Assembly: GCA_028694305.1 (NCBI GenBank)
Contig: JAQUTO010000027.1
Span: 1 to 9,538 of the forward strand
Reading direction: 5' to 3'
From: Bacilli bacterium
GTDB taxonomy: Bacteria; Bacillota_I; Bacilli_A; RFN20; UBA1709
DNA: 9,538 nucleotides
Part shown: positions 1 through 4,840 of the stretch, piece by piece
Numbering within the stretch: the stretch's first letter is position 1
Layout: every line of letters starts with the position of its first letter
The notes under the pieces: model-generated
The model's database searches: none
Told to the model about the DNA's origin: nothing
What the model saw: only the letters and a program-made list of their open reading frames with translations
Position numbers and translations under genes: made by a program

Positions 1-140
1 AGTAAATATGCTAAATTAGCTGGAGTTCCAGAACCATTGTTAATCGCAACAACTTCAAAATCTCCATCTTCAATCATTCTTCTAAATGCTAAACGACCAA
101 TACGACCGAATCCATTAATCCCGACTCTAATTTTTTTCAT
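1..140 (-). CDS. gap: Glyceraldehyde-3-phosphate dehydrogenase, type I, N-terminal part (truncated by window edge)
   Basis: This is the glycolytic enzyme that oxidises and phosphorylates glyceraldehyde 3-phosphate in the cytoplasm. Only the first 46 codons are present; the gene continues beyond base 1. The start is ATG at 140, preceded by AAAGGAGAAAATT, a good ribosome binding site. The protein opens with MKKIRVGINGFGRIGRLAFR, in which G7-R16 (GINGFGRIGR) is the dinucleotide-binding turn of the family. The second strand ends VVAINN, followed by a segment close to the usual LAYLL. The family normally has VVAIND there; the Asp, which contacts the adenosine ribose in NAD-dependent enzymes, is Asn here. 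Family assignment is firm; cofactor preference cannot be decided from this fragment. It has its own promoter and is the last gene of the minus-strand series. Confidence 0.95.
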   Translation of the reverse strand, partial: MKKIRVGINGFGRIGRLAFRRMIEDGDFEVVAINNGSGTPANLAYL

Positions 141-166
141 AATTTTCTCCTTTTTGCAATGTTATC

Positions 167-195
167 ATTATATCTAAAAAAGTGGGGTTTAGCAA
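167..195 (-). promoter_or_regulatory. Predicted sigma-A promoter of gap
   Basis: On the minus strand, TTGCTA (190-195) is followed after exactly 17 bases by a perfect TATAAT (167-172). Transcription would begin near position 160, giving a leader of about 20 bases with the Shine-Dalgarno sequence. The same -35 hexamer, TTGCTA, is found in front of uvrA. The promoter lets gap be expressed independently of the whiA/XRE genes upstream. Confidence 0.75.
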
Positions 196-221
196 TTGTA
201 ATAATTTGCAAGATTGCCACT
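176..221 (-). terminator. Possible weak intrinsic terminator after the whiA/XRE unit
   Basis: Read on the minus strand, AGTGGCAAT (213-221) can pair with ATTG (193-196) plus CCACT (181-185), leaving a 7-base bulge, and a run of six T follows immediately (176-181). This is where a terminator for the XRE transcript would be expected. The stem is short and bulged, the loop is long, and the element overlaps the gap promoter, so this is a tentative call. Confidence 0.3.
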
Positions 222-235
222 CCCGCTTCTTTATA

Positions 236-256
236 TCAATAAAATGCTTTTATTGA
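236..256. repeat. Perfect A+T-rich inverted repeat just downstream of the XRE regulator gene
   Basis: TCAATAAAA and TTTTATTGA form a perfect 9-bp inverted repeat separated by three bases (TGC), starting 6 bases past the end of the regulator gene. It could be a weak terminator stem, but no U-tract follows on either strand and the stem has only one G-C pair per arm. It could also be an operator for the small regulator. The symmetry is plain; the function is inferred only. Confidence 0.45.
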
Positions 257-261
257 CCCTT

Positions 262-474
262 TTATTTGATAAAAAGGGTATCGACAGTTACATTTAGACC
301 TTTAGCTAAGGCATAAATCGCATTTAATGAGACATTTCTACGACCACACTCGATATCACTGATGTAGTTACGATTGAGATTAGAACGAAAGGCTAACTCT
401 TCTTGAGAGATGTTAATAATCTTACGCAAATCATGGACTCTTTTACCAAAGATTTGTTGTGGTGTATTATTCAT
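262..474 (-). CDS. Small XRE-family helix-turn-helix regulator (70 aa)
   Basis: This is a single-domain DNA-binding protein of the Xre/Cro (HTH_3) type. Residues 13-66 cover the whole domain: ISQEELAF (22-29) starts the helix-turn-helix, NRNYISDIECGRRNVSL (34-50) is the recognition helix and following turn, and NVTVDTLF closes the fold. There is no sensor domain, so it probably acts as a dimer. The sequence style (ISDIE.GRRNVSL) resembles stand-alone regulators and restriction-modification controller proteins, but no such genes are nearby. A GTG at 483 and an ATG at 480 are in frame upstream, but AAGGGG lies 8 bases before ATG 474, which makes 474 the likeliest start. The gene overlaps the 3' end of whiA by 8 bases, so the two are probably co-transcribed and translationally coupled. 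Its targets are unknown. Confidence 0.85.
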   Translation of the reverse strand: MNNTPQQIFGKRVHDLRKIINISQEELAFRSNLNRNYISDIECGRRNVSLNAIYALAKGLNVTVDTLFIK

Positions 475-1450
475 CTTCATCACCCCTTAGTCGATCTGCT
501 ATTTCTTCAATTTTATGCAAACGATAATAAATGCCCGATTTAGTCATTTGAACATGGGCAACTTCTTGTAATTCATCCACTAAATCAGCCAAACTATACT
601 CTGGATGCTCTAAACGAATCCTGGCTAAATCTTGATAATTAGGTGGTAAGTTTTCAATCCCCATTTTCTTAACAATTAATTGGATTTTCTTTTGTTGTTC
701 TAGTCCATTTGTGACCGCTTTATTTAAATTTGCCAAATCACAGTTATTGACTCGATTAACGCTATTATATTGATCACGTTGAATGCGCACATTCTCGAAC
801 TTAAGCAATGATTGAGAAGCCCCTAAGACTCGTAAAAAGTCCGCAATTTGCTCGGATTTTTTAAGATATATTACTACTTGATTGCGTCTACTTGTTTTCT
901 TGGCTTCGATATAAAAAGCATGTAATTGATTGATAATCAAATCTGCTTGTTTATCGTTATTCAAGGCTATCTCAAGATGGTAATTACTTGTTTCAGGAGA
1001 ATTGATGCTGCCACTGGCTAAGAAAGCCCCAGATAAATAGGCCCTTTTAACATCATTATTTCTTAAAAAGTCATAGTTAGGTAATGAATTAAATTGTTGT
1101 TTTTCACTATAAAGTTGCAAAGCAGACAAGATGTTCTTAACATTGCCCATCACTTCTATTTGAATAATTGTGTCATTACCAGGTTTCGTGAAATGCTTCT
1201 TTTGAACTACAGCCACATTACACTCCACATGAAAAATAGAATGGATTAAGCCCAAGATTAACTTGGCGGTCTTTTGATTCTCGCTATGAATAACTAGTCC
1301 CCATTCTTTGCCTCGCAAGATTAAACTACTATTGATTTTAATAAAAGCCGAAAGGAGCGCTAAGTTTTCTGATACATTGCGCTCGGTTAGATTTGAAACT
1401 TCATTTTTAACTTCTTTGGTAAATGAGATGGGTTGTTTTGTTATTGCCAT
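467..1450 (-). CDS. whiA: WhiA, DNA-binding protein with LAGLIDADG-like and HTH domains
   Basis: WhiA is a conserved Gram-positive protein linked to sporulation control in actinomycetes and to cell division and chromosome segregation in Bacillus (YvcL). The 327-residue length is normal. Residues 1-85 are the WhiA N-terminal domain. AYLSGAFLASGSI (137-149) is the degenerate LAGLIDADG motif; the catalytic acidic residue of homing endonucleases is absent, as is usual for WhiA. VNRVNNCDLANLNKAV (231-246) is the family signature, and MTKSGIYYRLHKIEEIADRL (302-321) belongs to the C-terminal helix-turn-helix. The ATG start at 1450 follows GGAGG at 7 bases. In Bacillus the whiA neighbourhood includes trxB, rapZ and yvcK; none of these is here, and the gene lies between the ATPase cassette and an XRE gene that it overlaps. 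Confidence 0.96.
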   Translation of the reverse strand: MAITKQPISFTKEVKNEVSNLTERNVSENLALLSAFIKINSSLILRGKEWGLVIHSENQKTAKLILGLIHSIFHVECNVAVVQKKHFTKPGNDTIIQIEVMGNVKNILSALQLYSEKQQFNSLPNYDFLRNNDVKRAYLSGAFLASGSINSPETSNYHLEIALNNDKQADLIINQLHAFYIEAKKTSRRNQVVIYLKKSEQIADFLRVLGASQSLLKFENVRIQRDQYNSVNRVNNCDLANLNKAVTNGLEQQKKIQLIVKKMGIENLPPNYQDLARIRLEHPEYSLADLVDELQEVAHVQMTKSGIYYRLHKIEEIADRLRGDEDE

Positions 1451-1473
1451 TTCAAAACCTCCGTAACAGGTTT

Positions 1474-1482
1474 ATTATATCA
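1474..1482 (-). promoter_or_regulatory. Extended -10 promoter of whiA
   Basis: On the minus strand TGATATAAT is a perfect extended -10 element (TGn plus TATAAT), about 24 bases before the whiA start codon. The -35 region is only a T-run, which the TG extension could compensate for. It lies outside the ATPase cassette, so whiA would keep its own transcription whatever happens in the cassette. Confidence 0.65.
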
Positions 1483-1511
1483 CACTTATAGTGGGAAAAA
1501 AATAAGACAAT

Positions 1512-1522
1512 AAAAATGCCAA
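1512..1522. repeat. Left copy of 11-bp direct repeat AAAAATGCCAA (candidate target-site duplication)
   Basis: AAAAATGCCAA is repeated exactly at 2917-2927. The two copies bracket the 1394-bp segment holding the ATPase gene and its two palindromic repeats. On the minus strand this copy reads TTGGCATTTTT and continues ATTGTC. That is the kind of U-rich tail expected after the 3' half of the lgt terminator, and suggests it was once joined to lgt. Confidence 0.55.
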
Positions 1523-1527
1523 AATAT

Positions 1528-1589
1528 GTAATTAAGGGGTTAAAACTCTTTGTTTCACAAAGTTTTGCACCCTTAAAGGCTAAATCTAT
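1528..1589. repeat. Palindromic repeat, copy L, overlapping the 3' end of the ATPase gene
   Basis: This 62-bp sequence aligns without gaps to 2847-2908 at 50 of 62 positions, including an identical block AAAGTTTTGCACCCTTAA. It contains an imperfect inverted repeat: arms 1532-1552 and 1558-1576 around a 5-base loop. The ATPase stop codon (1573-1575) lies inside the right arm, so transcripts of that gene end in this hairpin, which may terminate or stabilise them. This copy is less symmetrical than copy R, as if it had drifted. Confidence 0.8.
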
Positions 1590-2811
1590 CACCGAGCAAG
1601 AAATCGTCTATAAGACGAAGTCGCTGTATTCCTTGTTCATCGCCGCCCAATGGATCCATAGAGATAATAAACTTTGGATAATTATCTTTAATATTTTGAA
1701 GTGGCTGTATTTCCCTTTCATATGTCTTCGATCCCTTTTCTCCCATATAATAACACACCTGAATATATGCTAATCTGTCCCCTTTTCTGACTACAAAATC
1801 GATTTCAGATGAATCATACTTACCAATCGAAAGTGAATAACCTCTTGAAATTAGTTCATGATAGACAATCGTTTCTAAAAGAGGTCCGTAATCCAGTGTC
1901 TTTGGATTCGAGGATACAAGAGTCTTAAAAGATAAATCAGACAAATATGCTTTATAAAAGGTTTTCAAAGCCACTTTTCCTTTCAAGTCGTATCTATCCA
2001 ATCTATCAGCTATCTTACTATCAAAAATAAAGTTTAAGTAACGATTAATTGTTTCTTTTTTGGTCTTTTCTCCATCATGTAACAAATAATTCTTGATTGA
2101 TGATGTAGAAATGGTTAAGGCCGGTGTAGATGCGACAAAATCTATGCATTTCTTCATTAATGGTTTGTTTCGTATTTTTGCTTGTTTCAAAATGTCTTTA
2201 GAAAGGATTTCATCGATTGTTGAGGATAAATAGAGTAGGCGTGCCTCGTCATTATCGTACTCAAATCGCTTTGGAAAGCCACCCCAACGTAAATAATTTT
2301 CAAAAAAATCGTTTGGGATATCTTGTTTGTTAATTTTCAATAAATCTCGGCTTTCTTGATAAGTTAATGTGTTAACTTGAACTTCAATATAACGACCGGT
2401 TAACTTGGTGATAAGTTCTCCACTTAACATATACGAATTACTACCTGTAATAAAAATAGATATGTTGCCTTCCTCACGATATGAATTGATTAAAACCTCA
2501 AAGTTCTTTACATTTTGTATTTCATCTAAAAAAAGATAACAAAATTTTTTTTCGGAAATAACATCTATTTTTTTATTGATTACTTTTTCGAGTTGATTAG
2601 GCAACTTCACCGCTTTATAAGGCATTTGATCTAAATTTATATAAATAAGCTGCTCCTTAGAAATTCCCTGTTTTTCCAGTTCATCTCGCACTTGGCTCAT
2701 TATTGTAGATTTGCCACTTCTCCTTACTCCAGTCAATACTTTGATTGTTTCACAGTCATTATAAAAAGGACGCAGTTTAGATAAGTATGTTTCTCTAATC
2801 AATTTTTTCAT
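1573..2811 (-). CDS. AAA_14 / DUF4143 P-loop ATPase carried in a repeat-flanked cassette
   Basis: This 412-residue cytoplasmic protein belongs to the large, multi-copy ATPase family with an AAA_14 domain and a DUF4143 C-terminal domain; its biological role is not established. Walker A is GVRRSGKST (28-36), Walker B is YLFLDEIQ (92-99), and FITGSNS (120-126) is the sensor strand. Near residue 335 the C-terminal domain has SEIDFVV and then AYIQVCYYM, which resembles a restriction-endonuclease-like core (E..D...Q.), with Gln and Cys where active nucleases have Glu and Lys. There is no signal peptide or membrane segment. A GTG at 2820 is in frame, but AGAGG abuts it; ATG 2811 has AGAGG at 8 bases and is preferred. 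The gene has its own -10 box, splits the lgt-whiA junction and lies inside direct palindromic repeats, suggesting late acquisition. Confidence 0.9.
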   Translation of the reverse strand: MKKLIRETYLSKLRPFYNDCETIKVLTGVRRSGKSTIMSQVRDELEKQGISKEQLIYINLDQMPYKAVKLPNQLEKVINKKIDVISEKKFCYLFLDEIQNVKNFEVLINSYREEGNISIFITGSNSYMLSGELITKLTGRYIEVQVNTLTYQESRDLLKINKQDIPNDFFENYLRWGGFPKRFEYDNDEARLLYLSSTIDEILSKDILKQAKIRNKPLMKKCIDFVASTPALTISTSSIKNYLLHDGEKTKKETINRYLNFIFDSKIADRLDRYDLKGKVALKTFYKAYLSDLSFKTLVSSNPKTLDYGPLLETIVYHELISRGYSLSIGKYDSSEIDFVVRKGDRLAYIQVCYYMGEKGSKTYEREIQPLQNIKDNYPKFIISMDPLGGDEQGIQRLRLIDDFLLGDRFSL

Positions 2812-2830
2812 TATTAACACCTCTACGCAT

Positions 2831-2836
2831 ATTATA
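2831..2836 (-). promoter_or_regulatory. -10 box of the ATPase gene
   Basis: A perfect TATAAT on the minus strand ends 20 bases before ATG 2811. Transcription would start near 2824 and give a very short leader that still includes AGAGG. No good -35 is seen; the -35 position falls within the outer arm of the palindromic repeat. The cassette therefore seems to bring its own promoter. Confidence 0.5.
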
Positions 2837-2846
2837 CTCCGTTTTG

Positions 2847-2908
2847 GCAGTTAAGGGTGTAAAACTTTTTGATTTTCAAAGTTTTGCACCCTTAACTCAT
2901 AAATCTAT
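2847..2908. repeat. Palindromic repeat, copy R, with 20-bp-arm hairpin, upstream of the ATPase gene
   Basis: This is a direct repeat of 1528-1589. The core is an inverted repeat with arms 2849-2868 (AGTTAAGGGTGTAAAACTTT) and 2878-2897 around a 9-base loop. Nineteen of 20 pairs are Watson-Crick and the other is a G-T pair. Read on the minus strand, the codons before the arm give AYRFMS and a TAA at exactly the place where the ATPase gene in copy L gives GDRFSL and TAA. The copy therefore looks like the tail of a second, lost ATPase gene or the fixed end of the element. Confidence 0.85.
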
Positions 2909-2912
2909 AAGC

Positions 2913-2941
2913 AAAGAAAAATGCCAACTTAATGGCATTTT
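2913..2941 (-). terminator. Intrinsic terminator of the uvrA-hprK-lgt run
   Basis: Arms 2918-2926 and 2933-2941 form a 9-bp perfect stem (AAAATGCCA with TGGCATTTT) with a 6-base loop. On the minus strand it is followed by a T-rich tail (TCTTT). The stem overlaps the lgt stop codon. Its 3' arm coincides with the right copy of the 11-bp duplication, and the sequence next to the left copy (TTTTTATT) would give a better U-tract, consistent with interruption of the original terminator. Confidence 0.7.
2917..2927. repeat. Right copy of 11-bp direct repeat AAAAATGCCAA (candidate target-site duplication)
   Basis: It is identical to 1512-1522 and is embedded in the lgt terminator stem. Together the copies mark the probable borders of the inserted ATPase cassette (1523-2916). 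The ends of that segment show no obvious terminal inverted repeats of transposon type. Confidence 0.55.
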
Positions 2942-3848
2942 ATTTCTTTTTTGTTGCTTTTTTAACTGCTTTCTTTGGTTTTTCTTCTTTGACTTCTGGT
3001 TCAGTAACCACTCTTTCTTTGAAAGGATGTTTACGATGATATAAATAGATTGCAATAATCCCTGCTACTCCGATAATAACATACACAATCGAAGTGACAA
3101 GTGAAGTTGAAACGCCATTGATTCGCATGATGAATGTTTCGTTCCTAAGTGGCTCTAGACAAGCTCTAATAGCACCATAATAGACAAAATACAGCATAGT
3201 TAAAATTCCATATGGCCTATTTTTAGTCCATTTATAGCGTAATAAGAAGGAAATAATTAACCAACCCGCTAAATCTAACAAACTTTCATATAAGAAGAGT
3301 GGTTGGGCCACTTCTGTTAGTTTACAGGCAATATCGCCACCGCCAGCCATTTGATTGAGAATAAAGTTTGGTAAGAATGATAATGATTCTCTGACCACAC
3401 AGGCACCGTAGACTTCTTGATTAAAGAAATTACCCCATCTACCAATAGCTTGACCGAGTAAAATGTTTGGAACACAGAGATCAAAGATTTCTAATGGTGA
3501 GATATCTGGATGTTTCTTCCTTAAGTACCAAATAGCACAAAGAACTCCAACAACCACACCGCCTTGAATAGCAAGCCCACCTTCCCAAACATAGAAGATA
3601 TGGTACCAGTTAGCGCCTTGATACATGCTTAGATTAGAAAGAACAAACCAAATTCTGGCTCCAACAATACCTAGTGGGAAACTGATATAGAAGACATTTT
3701 CAATAATGCCTTTAGGTAAGCCTTTTTTCTCACCCATCTTATTAGCAAGTAAATAGCAAAGAATCGCACCACCAATAATGAAGATGGCGTACCAAGTTAT
3801 TCTTAAACTTCCAAGTTCAATCGCATTTGGATTTAATTTAAAAAGCAT
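2940..3848 (-). CDS. lgt: Prolipoprotein diacylglyceryl transferase
   Basis: Lgt is the membrane enzyme that moves diacylglycerol from phosphatidylglycerol onto the lipobox cysteine of prelipoproteins; the OppA-like protein in this window is a likely substrate. The 302 residues include about seven hydrophobic segments. GRWGNFFNQEVYG (136-148) is the family signature, with R137, N140, E145 and G148 at positions known to matter in E. coli Lgt. Y20 in the first segment and the R...E pair in GAIRACLEPLRNE are also kept. At the position of E. coli His103 the sequence is GGLAIQGG, with Gln95. The last 25 or so residues are a Lys/Glu-rich tail ending KKAVKKATKKK, likely cytoplasmic and not part of the core fold. 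The ATG at 3848 lies inside hprK (11-base overlap) with AAGGGGAG 5 bases upstream, so translation is probably coupled. Confidence 0.96.
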   Translation of the reverse strand: MLFKLNPNAIELGSLRITWYAIFIIGGAILCYLLANKMGEKKGLPKGIIENVFYISFPLGIVGARIWFVLSNLSMYQGANWYHIFYVWEGGLAIQGGVVVGVLCAIWYLRKKHPDISPLEIFDLCVPNILLGQAIGRWGNFFNQEVYGACVVRESLSFLPNFILNQMAGGGDIACKLTEVAQPLFLYESLLDLAGWLIISFLLRYKWTKNRPYGILTMLYFVYYGAIRACLEPLRNETFIMRINGVSTSLVTSIVYVIIGVAGIIAIYLYHRKHPFKERVVTEPEVKEEKPKKAVKKATKKK

Positions 3849-4782
3849 TATTTCTCCCCTTTTCTGCAGTTAGACGATCATAATTATCCACTAAATCTTT
3901 AGTAGCATCAAATCCTTCGGATTTGAGTCTCATATTTGTAACGGCAACTTCAACTAAATCTGCAACCATTCTACCCGGAGCAACTGGAATCTTCACTTTT
4001 CTTAGTGACTTATCCATTATCTTCAAATATTGTTCAGCAGTGGAAAGGCGCTTCTCTTTATCAATCTCAGCCTGTGAGACAAGTTCGATAACATAATCAA
4101 TTTGACTAACTTGAGCCACTGATGTAATTCCAAAAACTTTCGAGACATCAACAACTCCGATACCCCTAACTTCCAATAAGTTGACTAAGTGCTCAGGAGC
4201 TTTACCAAACAAGTTATGGTGAACTTCATAAATAATAATAGAATCATCGGCAATTAAGCGATGGCCCTTTTTAATGAGTTCCAACGCCGTCTCGCTCTTC
4301 CCGATTCCACTCTTGCCCATCACAAGAACTCCCACCCCAAATATTTCGAGTAAAGTCCCATGATATAATTCTTGATAAGCTAATTGTTCATTTGTAAAAA
4401 TAGTAATCTTACTAATCAGTTCACTGGTATTATCTTCACTTCTAAATAAAGGAAAGTGATTCTTTTTGCAGGTTTCTAATAATAATTCTGGGCATTCAAG
4501 ATCGCGAGATATAACAATATACGGAATGGTCTTCTTAGTTAGAAACTTAAAGGCCTCTTTTTGCTTTGCGACCGACATTGTTTCAATATACTTGATCTCT
4601 TTGAGTCCTAAAACAATCGCCCGATTAAAATCGGTATAATCAAAATACCCGGCTAATTCTAAACCAGGTCGATTAAGTTCGGCGTGTGTTATTTTCTTAT
4701 TAATGTCTTTCTCATCTAAATTCAAAACTTCAAAGTTAAATTGGTTCAATAATTTGCGAATTGAACAACTGCCCTTTTTCAT
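3838..4782 (-). CDS. hprK: HPr kinase/phosphorylase
   Basis: HprK phosphorylates and dephosphorylates Ser46 of the phosphotransferase protein HPr; HPr-Ser-P is the co-effector of CcpA and slows sugar uptake. The 314-residue length is normal. Residues 1-130 are the N-terminal domain. HGTLLEIFGVGVLVMGKSGIGKSE (141-164) has the conserved His141 and the Walker A loop (156-163). HRLIADD (174-180) carries the catalytic acidic residues, and LLEVRGIGVVDV (202-213) is the family signature. The C-terminal loop IPVAPGRM (265-272) is looser than the common IPVRPGRN form. AAGGAGG lies 7 bases before ATG 4782. The 58-base gap to uvrA holds only a weak promoter candidate (TTAAGA, 17 bases, TATATA), so hprK may be read from uvrA. 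The gene overlaps lgt. Confidence 0.97.
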   Translation of the reverse strand: MKKGSCSIRKLLNQFNFEVLNLDEKDINKKITHAELNRPGLELAGYFDYTDFNRAIVLGLKEIKYIETMSVAKQKEAFKFLTKKTIPYIVISRDLECPELLLETCKKNHFPLFRSEDNTSELISKITIFTNEQLAYQELYHGTLLEIFGVGVLVMGKSGIGKSETALELIKKGHRLIADDSIIIYEVHHNLFGKAPEHLVNLLEVRGIGVVDVSKVFGITSVAQVSQIDYVIELVSQAEIDKEKRLSTAEQYLKIMDKSLRKVKIPVAPGRMVADLVEVAVTNMRLKSEGFDATKDLVDNYDRLTAEKGRNNAF

Positions 4783-4840
4783 AACACCGCCTCCTTATGT
4801 ATATATGATAAAACAAACAAGGTCTTAATTCTATTAAAAA

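Noticed and set aside
1516..1773. Plus-strand open frame beginning MPKYVIKGLKLF and containing QSFAPL
   Set aside because: It lies antisense over the ATPase gene. Its resemblance to the frame at 2844-3044 comes only from the duplicated palindromic repeat, since similarity ends where the repeat ends. No ribosome binding site was found.
1523..2916. Classical insertion sequence or CRISPR at the ATPase locus
   Set aside because: There is no transposase or DDE/HUH motif, the segment ends are not inverted repeats, and there are only two repeat copies 1319 bp apart, with no regular spacers.
2844..3044. Plus-strand open frame starting with TTG and containing KGVKLFDFQSFAPL
   Set aside because: It is made of the repeat plus antisense of the lgt 3' end; its length is due to the A+T-rich Lys codons of lgt read backwards. 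It is not an independent gene.
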